Source: Streptococcus sp. X13SY08 (GTDB lineage: Bacteria; Bacillota; Bacilli; Lactobacillales; Streptococcaceae). Taken from it: DNA of 64,000 nt. The stretch lies in contig NZ_LFYO02000002.1 of NCBI RefSeq assembly GCF_001182825.2, positions 248,001 to 312,000 on the forward strand, given 5' to 3'. Position 1 is the stretch's first letter. Each line of letters starts with the position of its first letter. A program made the translations under genes and the position numbers. This document shows positions 28,507-37,179 of this stretch, one piece after another. The notes beneath the pieces are model-generated. The model did no database searches and had not been told where the DNA came from. It saw only the letters and a list, made by a program, of their open reading frames with translations.

Positions 28507-29670
28507 ATGCATACATTGAAAGTAAGTCGCTTTGCGGAAAAAAAAATCAAGCAAGGCATTTGTGTTTTAGATGGAAGAGACTTTGAAGGGTTAGACTTAG
28601 AAGATTCCTTTGTTACCCTTGTCTCTGGAAAAAATGAGATTTTGGGGCAAGCTTATTTGTCACAACAAAATAAAGGGATTGGCTGGCTGATTAGCGATCG
28701 TCCTCAAAAAATTAATCAAACTTTTTTTGAAGCTTTATTTGAAAAAGCTCTTCAAAAACGCCATTCCTTTGCTAATTCAGACCTGACGACTGCTTACCGA
28801 GTCTTCAATCAAGACGGTGATGGCTTTGGTGGATTGACCATTGATCTTTACAATGAATATGCTCTCTTTTCATGGTACAATTCTTTTATTTATTCCTTGA
28901 AAGATATGATTGTGGCTGCTTTTAAGGCTGTTTATCCTCAGATTATGGGTGCTAATGAAAAGATTCGATTTAAGGGATTAGACTATGAAAGTGCTCATCT
29001 TTATGGTCAAGAAGCTCCAGAGACTTTTCTGATTCAAGAAAATGGTATTTCTTATCAAGTCTTTCTCAATGATGGCTTGATGACAGGAATTTTCTTGGAC
29101 CAGCATGAAGTGCGTGGTAGTTTGATGGATGGTCTGGCAGCTGGCAAAAGCTTGCTCAATATGTTTTCCTATACAGCAGCATTTTCTGTTGCAGCGGCAA
29201 TGGGGGGAGCTCCAGAGACGACATCTGTTGATTTAGCTAAGCGCAGTCGCGAGCTCTCACAAGTACATTTTGAGGCAAATGGCTTACCGATAGAGAACCA
29301 TAAATTTGTGGTCATGGATGTGTTTGATTATTATAAATATGCCAAACGTCATGGATTAACCTATGATGTGATTGTCTTAGACCCGCCCAGCTTTGCCCGT
29401 AATAAGAAAGCAACTTTTTCGGTAGCAAAAGATTACCATCGCTTGATAACTGAAGCAGTGGATATTTTAAATCCGAATGGGATTATTATTGCTTCAACCA
29501 ATGCATCTAATGTCAATCGAGCGAAGTTTAAGCAGCAAGTCGAAAAGGGAATGGGACAAAAGAATTACCGTTATCTGACAGAGTACGGATTGCCGAGCGA
29601 TTTTGTTTTCAATAAAAATGATGAAAGTAGTAATTACCTCAAGGTATTTACAATAGAGGTAGAAAAATGA
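28507..29670 (+). CDS. Class I SAM-dependent rRNA methyltransferase (RlmI-like)
   Basis: 387 residues. An N-terminal PUA-like domain (about 1-75) is followed by an RlmI-type methyltransferase domain with [29 protein letters not shown] (SAM binding) and the catalytic DPPSFARNK motif. The closest characterised relative is RlmI, a 23S rRNA m5C methyltransferase; the exact target is not known. The ATG at 28507 lacks a Shine-Dalgarno and lies at the expected transcription start, so it may be translated leaderless. The stop overlaps aroD by 4 nt. Confidence 0.88.
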   Translation: MHTLKVSRFAEKKIKQGICVLDGRDFEGLDLEDSFVTLVSGKNEILGQAYLSQQNKGIGWLISDRPQKINQTFFEALFEKALQKRHSFANSDLTTAYRVFNQDGDGFGGLTIDLYNEYALFSWYNSFIYSLKDMIVAAFKAVYPQIMGANEKIRFKGLDYESAHLYGQEAPETFLIQENGISYQVFLNDGLMTGIFLDQHEVRGSLMDGLAAGKSLLNMFSYTAAFSVAAAMGGAPETTSVDLAKRSRELSQVHFEANGLPIENHKFVVMDVFDYYKYAKRHGLTYDVIVLDPPSFARNKKATFSVAKDYHRLITEAVDILNPNGIIIASTNASNVNRAKFKQQVEKGMGQKNYRYLTEYGLPSDFVFNKNDESSNYLKVFTIEVEK

Positions 29671-30347
29671 AAATAGTTGTTCCATTTATGCCGAGAAGTA
29701 TGGAAGAGGTAGAGGCCTTAGATATAGAACGCCTAGCAGACGCAGACTTGATTGAATGGCGTGCCGACTATCTTCCTAAAGAGGAAATTTTACGAGTGGC
29801 GCCAGCTGTTTTTGAAAAATTGCTTGGACGTGAAGTTATTTTTACACTGCGTACAATACATGAAGGTGGACAAATTGATTTGACCGATCAAGAGTACGTT
29901 GACTTAATTAAGGAAGTTGCAACACTCTACCAGCCTGATTTTATTGATTTTGAGTATTATTCACACAAAGATGTCTTTGACCAAATGTTAGAATTTCCAA
30001 ATTTGGTACTTTCTTATCACAATTTTGAGGAAACGCCTGAGAATTACATGGAAATCATGTCTGAGTTGACCAGCCTTTCACCAGCTGTTGTTAAAATTGC
30101 CGTCATGCCACAAACGGAGCAGGATGTTTTGGATGTGATGAACTATACGCGCGGTTTTAAAACTTTAAATACGGGTCAGATGTATGCAACGATTTCCATG
30201 GGGAAATTAGGCATGCTATCCCGCTTGTCTGGAAAATTAACAGGTTCTTGTTGGACCTTTGCTAGCTTAGACGAAGAGAGTGTACCAGGTCAGATTTCCC
30301 TTCGTCATATCAAGAAGTTTTTGGAAATATTGGACAGTGAAAATTAG
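29667..30347 (+). CDS. aroD: 3-dehydroquinate dehydratase, type I
   Basis: Shikimate-pathway enzyme (226 residues) converting 3-dehydroquinate to 3-dehydroshikimate. The type I features are present: EWRADYL near residue 31, a catalytic His in LSYHNFEE (about 118), Schiff-base Lys in VVKIAVMP (about 144) and the [11 protein letters not shown] segment. The ATGA overlap with the methyltransferase suggests co-transcription. Aromatic amino-acid relevance fits the transporter operons downstream, though that is only proximity. Confidence 0.94.
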   Translation: MKIVVPFMPRSMEEVEALDIERLADADLIEWRADYLPKEEILRVAPAVFEKLLGREVIFTLRTIHEGGQIDLTDQEYVDLIKEVATLYQPDFIDFEYYSHKDVFDQMLEFPNLVLSYHNFEETPENYMEIMSELTSLSPAVVKIAVMPQTEQDVLDVMNYTRGFKTLNTGQMYATISMGKLGMLSRLSGKLTGSCWTFASLDEESVPGQISLRHIKKFLEILDSEN

Positions 30348-30368
30348 GAAATAGAAAAGAGGATTCGT

Positions 30369-30707
30369 ATGACACAAAATATTTATGATCTTGCTAATGA
30401 ATTAGAACGTAGCATTCGTCACTTACCAGAATATGAAGCCGTTCAAGCTTCACGCAAGGAAATTGAGGCAGACAAAGATGCAAAAGAGTTGTTGGATCAG
30501 TACATTTCTCATCAGACTGAATTGCAACAAGTTTTGCAGACAGGACAAATGCCTTCTGAAGATTTCCAAAAAAACATGCAGGACCTAGGTCAAAAAATTC
30601 AAGAAAATCCGTTACTGACAGAGTATTTTGGTAAACAACAGCAATTGTCTATCTATATTGCAGATATTGAGAAGATTATCTTCAAACCGTTACAAGACTT
30701 GATTTAA
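30369..30707 (+). CDS. YlbF/YmcA (YheA-like, UPF0342) family protein
   Basis: 112-residue all-helical protein with YDLANELERSIRHLPEY and KDAKELLDQY, typical of the YheA/UPF0342 branch of the YlbF superfamily. Cytosolic; the role in streptococci is not established. GAGGATTC precedes the ATG. Its stop codon lies inside the terminator hairpin. Confidence 0.85.
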   Translation: MTQNIYDLANELERSIRHLPEYEAVQASRKEIEADKDAKELLDQYISHQTELQQVLQTGQMPSEDFQKNMQDLGQKIQENPLLTEYFGKQQQLSIYIADIEKIIFKPLQDLI

Positions 30708-30720
30708 CAAGTCTTTTTTC
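30694..30720 (+). terminator. Rho-independent terminator
   Basis: aagacttg / caagtctt stem followed by T5; it contains the stop codon of the preceding gene in its loop. Confidence 0.8.
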
Positions 30721-30770
30721 TTTGCAAGCGGGTATCATTTAAAAAGTAGGAAAAAATATTCAGAAAATTG

Positions 30771-30798
30771 TTGACAAATGAGAAAAAAGGTTTATCAT
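30771..30798 (+). promoter_or_regulatory. Promoter of the attenuated ABC transporter operon
   Basis: TTGACA (30771-30776), 16-bp spacer, TATCAT (30793-30798). Confidence 0.75.
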
Positions 30799-30837
30799 CT
30801 TACTAACCTATAAAAAATAAGAAGAGAGAAACGGAAC

Positions 30838-30900
30838 ATGAAACAAGTAAGTCGAAGCCTTTCAACGAGTCATCGTTATTACTACAGCTATTTTAGATAG
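30838..30900 (+). CDS. Tyrosine-rich leader peptide
   Basis: A 20-codon ORF starting ATG AAA CAA and ending SHRYYYSYFR-TAG. Four of its last seven sense codons are Tyr (three consecutive at 30877-30885) and one is Phe. It lies between a good promoter and a chain of alternative hairpins ending in a 16-bp terminator, which is the layout of ribosome-mediated attenuation. The GGAAC five bases before the ATG is a weak ribosome site. The codon content suggests sensing of charged tRNA-Tyr. This is inference from layout. Confidence 0.75.
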   Translation: MKQVSRSLSTSHRYYYSYFR

Positions 30901-31098
30901 TGTTTGTAGACATGCGAGTCATGGATGCAAACACGTTGAACGTTATGTTTGTATCTATGTGGCTTTGGTTATTCGACGTGTGTCCACATTAGATAAGAAA
31001 ATCTAAATGGGCGCTGGTAACTCTTCTGTTTCTTTGCATACAGAAATAAGGGACTGTTTAGATTTTTATATCTAAACAGTCCCTTATTTTTATACTTT
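30900..31098 (+). promoter_or_regulatory. Attenuator: overlapping hairpins ending in a terminator
   Basis: Helix 1: GTGTTTG 30900-30906 with CAAACAC 30928-30934. Helix 2 (excludes 1): GATGCAAACA 30924-30933 with TGTTTGTATC 30946-30955. Helix 3 (shares 30953-30955 with 2): ATCTATGTGG 30953-30962 with CCACATTAGAT 30984-30994. Helix 4 (excludes 3): 30984-30994 with ATCTAAATGG 31001-31010. Antiterminator (excludes 4): ATCTAAA 31001-31007 with TTTAGAT 31057-31063. Terminator: 16-bp perfect stem 31048-31063 with 31070-31085, then a T-rich tail. Each pairing was read by eye; no folding energy was calculated. Confidence 0.75.
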
Positions 31099-31142
31099 TT
31101 TCTTCCAAATTTCCTTCTAATTATTCAAAAAGGAGAACTTTT

Positions 31143-32107
31143 ATGAATTTTAAACGATTTACACTGATTTCTTTTGCTGCTTTATCTACTTTTGGTCTAG
31201 TGGCATGTGGAGCCGATTCTTCGGATGTTTCTTCTGAAAAAGTATCAGTTGGGATAATTCAATATGCTGAACATGAGGCGTTGGATTTGTCAAAAGATGG
31301 CTTTTTAGAAGCACTAGAGGATGCCGGTTACAAGGAAGGCAATAATTTGACAGTTGATTTTCAAAATGCTCAGGGAGATCAGGCTAATTTGCAGACCATG
31401 GTGGATCAGTTAGCAAGAGAGCATGATCTTAACTTTGCCATTGCAACACCAGCAGCACAAGCTATGCTGAATGTGGATACTGAAACACCATCTGTCTTTA
31501 CAGCAGTAACAGATCCTATAGGTGCAGAATTAGTGGATTCTCTAGAAAAACCTGGCGGCAACATGACAGGATCTATTGATGCCACAGATGTGAGTGGTCA
31601 GATTGATATGTTGGTCAAGGTCGTATCAGCTGTCAAGAAAGCTGGAATTTTCTATAATTCAAGTGAGGTCAAATCATCGAAAAAGCTAAAGAAGCACAAA
31701 AAGCATTGGAAGATAAGGGAATTGAAGTGGTCGTGAAGACCGTCACCTCTACCAATGATATGCAACAGGTCATGACTTCCCTTGCTAACCAAGTTGATGC
31801 TCTTTACTTTCCAACAGATAATACGGTGGCTTCGACAGCAACAACCATCGGAGAAATTCTTATGGAAGCAAAAGTTCCAGCTATGGGAAGTGACGAAGCG
31901 GTGATTGATGGCGTCCTCTTTACTTACGGAGTGGATTATCATGCTATTGGTGTTCAAGCTGGTAAATTGGCAGTGGAAATCTTAAAAGGTGCGAATCCTG
32001 CGGACTTAGCGGTTGCAACTCCTGAAAAAGCGGCTATTGCAGTCAATGGGGAAATGGCGAAAGCTGTTGGTATTGATACTGCAACAATTAAAAATTTGAA
32101 TAAATAG
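31143..32107 (+). pseudogene. ABC transporter substrate-binding lipoprotein (TrpX-like), frameshifted
   Basis: ABC_sub_bind family lipoprotein. The signal peptide ends in the lipobox LVACG (Cys about residue 23), followed by VGIIQYAEHEALD and ATPAAQAML, both typical of this family. The frame breaks near 31665-31680 after FYNSSEV; the rest (IIEKAKEAQ... to TIKNLNK, stop 32105-32107) is intact in another frame. A short deletion there, possibly between gaggt repeats, would explain it. First of two adjacent substrate-binding genes behind the tyrosine attenuator. Confidence 0.8.
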
Positions 32108-32123
32108 ACTTGGAGATATTCTT

Positions 32124-33109
32124 ATGAACTATACTTGGATAAAAAAATACTTGCCATTTCACTTGTGGGACTTTCAGCGTCTGCTTTGGTTGCATGCAGC
32201 GATAGTAGCACAGAAAAATTTGATAGCAATGGTACAAAAGAAGTAAAAGTTGGTATTTTACAATATATGGAGCATGAATCCTTGGATGCAGCGCGTGAGG
32301 GATTTATGGCTGAGTTGAAAGCTAATGGGTACAAAGAAGGTGACAATATAACAGTAGATTATCAAAATGCCCAAGGGGATCAAGCCAACTTGCAAACTAT
32401 TTCGGAACAATTGGTGGGTGATAATGATGTGATTTTAGCGATTGCAACACCAGCAGCACAAAGTTTGGCAACTGTATCAACAGATGTTCCCGTCCTCTTT
32501 ACTGCAGTAACAGACCCTGTTTCAGCAGAATTGGTGGATTCTATGGATAAACCTGATGGTCTATTGACGGGGACAAGTGACCAAGCGCCGATTGATAAGC
32601 AGATTGAACTCTTGGGACAGGCACTTCCAGATGCGAAAAAAGTTGGTATTTTATACACCACTAGCGAGCGGAATTCAGAAGCTCAGGTAGAACAAGCTGA
32701 GAAACTACTCAAAAATGCAGGTTACGAAGTGGAGTTGAAAGGTATTACTTCCACAAATGATGTGCAAGATGCTACAACTAGCTTGATGAAGGATGTGGAT
32801 GCAGTCTTCGTTCCGACGGATAATACAGTTGCTTCTACTATGACCATGATTGGTGAATTGTCCATCGAGCACAAGGTGCCTGTTATTGGTGGGGCAACTG
32901 ATATGGTGGATGCTGGTGGTCTCTTGACTTATGGCACCAACTACGAAGCACTTGGTCACCAGACTGCTAAAATGGCTGTTAAAGTACTTGAGGGAGCAGA
33001 TCCTGCTGCATTGTCAGTTGAATATCCAGAAACAGTTGATTTGCATGTCAACCAAGAAATAGCTGACAAGTTAGGAATCAATGTTTCAAAACTCTCTGTT
33101 TCAAAATAA
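32124..33109 (+). CDS. ABC transporter substrate-binding lipoprotein (TrpX-like), start uncertain
   Basis: Intact ABC_sub_bind protein of about 324 residues with lipobox LVACS, VGILQYMEHESLD and LAIATPAAQSL. The open frame starts at TTG 32135, which has no good ribosome site. The ATG at 32124 is well placed behind GGAG but reaches the frame only if the A7 run (32141-32147) had eight As, giving MNYTWIKKILAISLVG. Either TTG is used or there is a one-base error or mutation. It is a tandem paralogue of the preceding broken gene. Confidence 0.85.
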
Positions 33110-33128
33110 GAACTAATCAGAAAGGAAA

Positions 33129-34019
33129 ATGACTGTGGACATCATATTATCAAGTATATCGCAAGGACTCTTGTGGTCCATTATGGCGATTGGGGTTTAT
33201 TTGACCTATCGTATTTTAGACATCGCTGATTTGACAGCAGAAGGAGCGTATCCACTTGGAGCTGCGATATGTGCGATAGCAATCGTTAGCGGACTCAATC
33301 CATTTTTGGCAACACTTTTGGCTATTATTGGAGGCATGTTAGCTGGTTTGGTATCAGGATTGCTTCATACCAAGATGAAAATTCCAGCCCTTTTAACAGG
33401 GATTGTGACCTTGACAGCTCTTTACTCCATTAACTTAAAAGTATTAGGGAAAGCCAATGTTGCTCTCTTGCGAAAAGAAACCTTGGTGACAGCTTTGCAA
33501 GATGCTGGATTATCAAAAACGAATGCTATTTTGTTGATCGGCGCGATTGCGGTAGTCGTTGTGGTTTTATTCTTGACCATATTGTTAAAAACGCAAGTCG
33601 GTTTGGCGCTGCGATCAACAGGTGACAATATTCCTATGAGTGAAGCTAATGGTATCCAAGTGGATCGTATGAAAATTTACGGCTATATGTTATCCAATGG
33701 TCTCATTGCACTTAGCGGTGCTCTTTTAACACAAAATAATGGCTACGCAGATGTCAATTCGGGGACTGGTACGATTGTTATTGGTTTAGCATCTGTCATT
33801 ATTGCAGAAGTCGTCATTCGTAATTTGACGATTGGCTGGCGATTGGCATCTGTAGTCTTTGGCTCTATTTTGTATCGTTTGATTATCCTAGCAATCTTGG
33901 AAATTCCTGGTATGGATGCGGATTTGGTGAAATTATTCTCCGCGATTCTCTTAGCAGCTGTACTATTTATTCCAGAAATGCAGAAAAAATTGAAAATCCG
34001 TCAGTTGAATTGGAAGTAG
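33129..34019 (+). CDS. ABC transporter permease (TrpY-like)
   Basis: 296-residue permease of the branched-chain-type BPD_transp_2 family, with about eight hydrophobic helices. It starts LLWSIMAIGVYLTYRILDIADLTAEGAYPLG, cut here to its recognisable core LTYRILDIADLTAEG. It pairs with the substrate-binding lipoproteins upstream and the ATPase downstream. Intact, with AAAGGAAA before the ATG. Confidence 0.88.
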   Translation: MTVDIILSSISQGLLWSIMAIGVYLTYRILDIADLTAEGAYPLGAAICAIAIVSGLNPFLATLLAIIGGMLAGLVSGLLHTKMKIPALLTGIVTLTALYSINLKVLGKANVALLRKETLVTALQDAGLSKTNAILLIGAIAVVVVVLFLTILLKTQVGLALRSTGDNIPMSEANGIQVDRMKIYGYMLSNGLIALSGALLTQNNGYADVNSGTGTIVIGLASVIIAEVVIRNLTIGWRLASVVFGSILYRLIILAILEIPGMDADLVKLFSAILLAAVLFIPEMQKKLKIRQLNWK

Positions 34020-34027
34020 GAGGAAGT

Positions 34028-34733
34028 ATGGCAACAATTTTATCTATTCAAGGAATTCACAAGACCTTTGAAGCTGGTACAATCAATGAAAATCATGGGC
34101 AGGAACGCTTTCAGTGGATCAAGGAGATATTCTTTTGGAGGGAAAACCGATTAAGAACCTCTCCGCTGTCAAACGTTCTAAGGATATCAGCCGGGTTTTC
34201 CAAGATCCAAAAATGGGGACTGCTTCACGGTTGACCATTGAAGAAAATATGGCCATTGCTTATCATCGTGGGCAAAAACGTAATCTGAGTTGGGGTGTGA
34301 AAGAGCCAGAACGCGCTATTTTGTGGAAGCGCTCAAAGAATTAGGTCTTGGCTTGGAAAATCGTCTAAAGGTCGATACCCAGTTTCTCTCTGGTGGTCAG
34401 CGACAAGCATTGACGCTTCTTATGGCTTCTTTGGTCAAACCAAAAGTTCTTCTTTTGGATGAGCATACAGCCGCTTTGGATCCTAAAACTAGTGATATGG
34501 TCATGGGATTGACCAAGAAGATTGTCGAGACACATCAATTGACTAGTCTCATGATTACCCATAATATGGAAAATGCCATCCAATACGGAAATCGTTTGGT
34601 CATGCTGCATCAAGGTCAGATTGTCGTGGATGTCAAAGGTGAAGAAAAAGCTAATTTAACTGTGCAAGATTTAATGGAACTCTTCCACAAAAATAGCGGA
34701 CAAGTGTTGACAAGTGATGAATTGATTCTGTAA
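34028..34733 (+). pseudogene. ABC transporter ATPase (TrpZ-like), Walker A lost
   Basis: Starts MATILSIQGIHKTF. After INENH (about 34095) about 30 residues, including the Walker A P-loop expected by alignment to the paralogue at 39022, are absent; GTLSVDQGDILLEGK follows in another frame. A second shift at 34317-34325 (one T missing in ATTTT) separates KEPERA from FVEALKELG. The signature LSGGQRQALTLL and Walker B VLLLDEHTAALD are present downstream to 34733. Without Walker A the product could not bind ATP normally. Confidence 0.85.
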
Positions 34734-34737
34734 AAAT

Positions 34738-34762
34738 AAAGGGACGCCACGTCCCTTTTTGA
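34738..34762 (+). terminator. Rho-independent terminator of the first transporter operon
   Basis: aaagggacg / cgtcccttt stem with a short loop and T tract. Confidence 0.85.
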
Positions 34763-34788
34763 CTGCTCAATACTCTTTGGAATGTAAA

Positions 34789-34957
34789 AAAGCTAGGACA
34801 AAAGTCCCAGCTTTCTATTTTGCTTTCATTTTAATGACTCAGCTGTGCGGAGGCGGGAGTAAAACAGTCTAGTAGACTATTTTAGGTCAGTACCCGAAAA
34901 TGAAAAAGTATTGAAAAAAAGAATTTCTACGAAATGACCAGCTTTTGTCCCGCGCTC
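34789..34957. repeat. Dispersed repeat region with hairpins
   Basis: Holds a hairpin AAAGCTaGGAC-aaaa-GTCCcAGCTTT (34789-34814) whose core recurs at 58494-58514; the module aaacagtctagtagactattttagg (34862-34886), related to 943-972; and at 34921-34957 a reverse copy of the sequence at 57031-57067 (29 of 37 positions match). These are small interspersed repeats in a gene-free spacer. Confidence 0.6.
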
Positions 34958-34965
34958 AAGAATGA

Positions 34966-36615
34966 TTATAGTTTCATGGATTTGATTTTTGATTCTTCTG
35001 GAGTGACACGTAAGGTCTTTTGGCCTCGGTAGGTCACAAAACCGAGTTTACCACCACTAGGTTTGTGTAGCTTTTTGGCTTCAATCATATCGACCTGAAC
35101 CAGATTGGAGTGGCGAGCTTTTGAAAAATAGGCAGCCAATTCAGCGGCGTCTGTCTTGACTTCGTCGGTTGGGTCCAGATTATCTGTGATGATGACATGG
35201 CTACTTGGGATATCCTTAGCATGGAACCACAATTCTCCTTTTTTGGCTATTTTAAAGGACAATTCATCATTTTGGAGATTGTTTTTTCCAACTAGAATAA
35301 TGGTTTTTCCATCACTTGCTAGGTAACGTTCAGGTTTCTTCCGTTTGGCTTGTTTTTCACGATGGCGTGCCTTGAGGTAGCCCGTCTCAACTAACTCTTG
35401 TCTGATATCGTCGATTTCTGACAGGCTAGCTTGACCCAGCATGGTTTCTACACTTTCAAGATAAGTAATGGTATCCTTTGTTTCCTCAATTAAGTTGGTC
35501 AAATGTTTGACCGCTTCTTTTAACTTCTGGTATTTTTTGAAATAGCGTTGGGCATTTTGGTTTGGTGTCAGGGCAACATCTAGCTCGATATTGATCGGTT
35601 GACCGGTATAGTAATTGTCCAAGGTTACGCTAGGTTTATCATTTGGCACTTGGTGAAGATAGGTAGTCAGCAACTCGCCTTTTTGGCGGAACTCTTCGGC
35701 ATGATCGGTCGCTAGGAGCTCATCTTCTTGCTTGATGAGTTTTTTGCGATTTTTATCAAGCTCGCTCGCTGCTCGTTTGATTAGTTCATTTGCTTGTTGA
35801 GCGACGCGGTCCCGCTCTGCTTTGTCCTGATAGTAGTAATCCAAGAGCAAAGATAGTGTGTCGAAGTTCCCATGGCTTTGGGGAAATGGCACAGCGCTAT
35901 AGGAAGTATCGGTGAGGGAAGCTTGGCTATCTTGGTCGAAGAAGTGGCGGAAATTTTTTAGCTTATCATTTGTCAATAAGTTAGATAAGACAATTGCTGT
36001 ATCTCGTCCTAATCCTTGAAAGAGTTTTTGAAGATTTTTTGGTGTCAGATCCTGAGTGGATAGAATCTCAAATAATTTTTCGTCACCAACCGTGAAAGGG
36101 TTGAGAGAGTCAGTTTGCGGCGGATGAATATAGGTGGAATCAGGCAAAATGGTTCGATAGGAATTCTGTGAAAAGCCGACATGCTTAATGGCTTCGATAA
36201 TGCGATGCTTACTCTTGTCTATCAGGATGATATTACTATGTTTCCCCATGATTTCGACGACCAGCGTCGCCTGAACATGGTCACCAATTTCATCCTTATT
36301 GGACACTGAAAATTCTAAAATTCGGTCATTTTCCAGTTGCTGGATATCTTCAATGACCGCACCTTGTAAATATTTCCGAAGAATCATGGTAAAGGTATTG
36401 GGAACCTTAGGATTTGCAAATTCCGTCTCGGTCAACTGGACACGTCCAAAGACAGAGTGAGCAGAAAGCAGTAATTTTTTATTTTTACGATTGCTGCGGA
36501 TACCCAAGACCAGTTCCTGATCAAAGGGTTGATTGATTTTTTGAATACGACCGCCAATTAGCTGGTCGCGCAATTCTGCTGTCATATGATGTAAAAAAAA
36601 TCCGTCAAAAGACAC
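34966..36615 (-). CDS. fbpA: Fibronectin-binding FbpA/PavA, NFACT (RqcH) family
   Basis: 549 residues. The N-terminal FbpA domain starts MSFDGFFLHHM and has LIGGRIQKINQPFDQE. A central coiled coil (about 290-430) follows, then a C-terminal NFACT-R domain with GLKW-like SFKIAKKGELWFHAKDIPSSHV. Known as PavA in pneumococcus; the family also includes RqcH, which tags stalled peptides on 50S subunits. No signal peptide. The GTG at 36615 follows GAGG; the earlier in-frame ATG gives a non-homologous leader. Confidence 0.92.
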   Translation of the reverse strand: MSFDGFFLHHMTAELRDQLIGGRIQKINQPFDQELVLGIRSNRKNKKLLLSAHSVFGRVQLTETEFANPKVPNTFTMILRKYLQGAVIEDIQQLENDRILEFSVSNKDEIGDHVQATLVVEIMGKHSNIILIDKSKHRIIEAIKHVGFSQNSYRTILPDSTYIHPPQTDSLNPFTVGDEKLFEILSTQDLTPKNLQKLFQGLGRDTAIVLSNLLTNDKLKNFRHFFDQDSQASLTDTSYSAVPFPQSHGNFDTLSLLLDYYYQDKAERDRVAQQANELIKRAASELDKNRKKLIKQEDELLATDHAEEFRQKGELLTTYLHQVPNDKPSVTLDNYYTGQPINIELDVALTPNQNAQRYFKKYQKLKEAVKHLTNLIEETKDTITYLESVETMLGQASLSEIDDIRQELVETGYLKARHREKQAKRKKPERYLASDGKTIILVGKNNLQNDELSFKIAKKGELWFHAKDIPSSHVIITDNLDPTDEVKTDAAELAAYFSKARHSNLVQVDMIEAKKLHKPSGGKLGFVTYRGQKTLRVTPEESKIKSMKL

Positions 36616-36661
36616 TATGGTTACCTCATTCTTACAAGTATTTTTTCTTCTAGGCTGCTCC

Positions 36662-36690
36662 ATTATAACATTTTATAGGAGAAATACCAA
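36662..36690 (-). promoter_or_regulatory. Promoter for fbpA
   Basis: Minus strand: TTGGTA (36685-36690), 17-bp spacer, TGtTATAAT (-10 at 36662-36667). Confidence 0.75.
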
Positions 36691-36697
36691 AAAGGTG

Positions 36698-36726
36698 TTG
36701 ACAAAATTTTACTCATAAGTTATACT
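36698..36726 (+). promoter_or_regulatory. Promoter of the T-box controlled operon
   Basis: TTGACA (36698-36703), 17-bp spacer, TATACT (36721-36726). Confidence 0.9.
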
Positions 36727-36734
36727 TTTCCTTA

Positions 36735-36983
36735 ATCAGAAAAGTAAACAAACAAAGTTTTCAGGGAGCTGACGGATATTGCGAGTCAGTAGCGAAGTTT
36801 GTTGAAATGGGCTGATGGGATATAATGAATGAAAAACAATGATCATTCGGTAGGCACACCTTACAGTGCAACTCCTTGTTAGAGGAGATGAGATAGAAGG
36901 GCTAATTCTAGACAATTCCTTCTAAGTGAGGTGGCACCGTGTCATTGACGCCCTCGCATAGTTAATCTATGCGAGGGCTTTTA
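36735..36983 (+). promoter_or_regulatory. T-box leader, UGG (Trp) specifier
   Basis: Stem I base atcag (36735-36739) pairs with ctgat (36812-36816). The specifier loop has AGTA on the 5' side and GAAATGG on the 3' side, giving UGG (36808-36810) as specifier. AGGGAG and the distal stem ctgac/gtcag follow the usual order. The T-box sequence aagtgaggtggcaccgtg is at 36924-36941, and the terminator gccctcgcata / tatgcgagggc at 36950-36978 with a T tract. It should permit transcription when tRNA-Trp is uncharged. Confidence 0.92.
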
Positions 36984-37179
36984 CTATTTGTGGAGAAAGG
37001 AATTGAATCCGTCCGGCAAATTCGGAAAATCATAGCCCGTTACTGAAATCAGGATTTCAGACGGTCTCCTATTTTTCAGTCATTTGCTAATCGGACTTGG
37101 TATCTTAATTATGAAACGATGGCGCAGTTTGCAAAGAGTGATTAGTGAATGAGGACATTTTAAATGAAAGAAGAAATAT

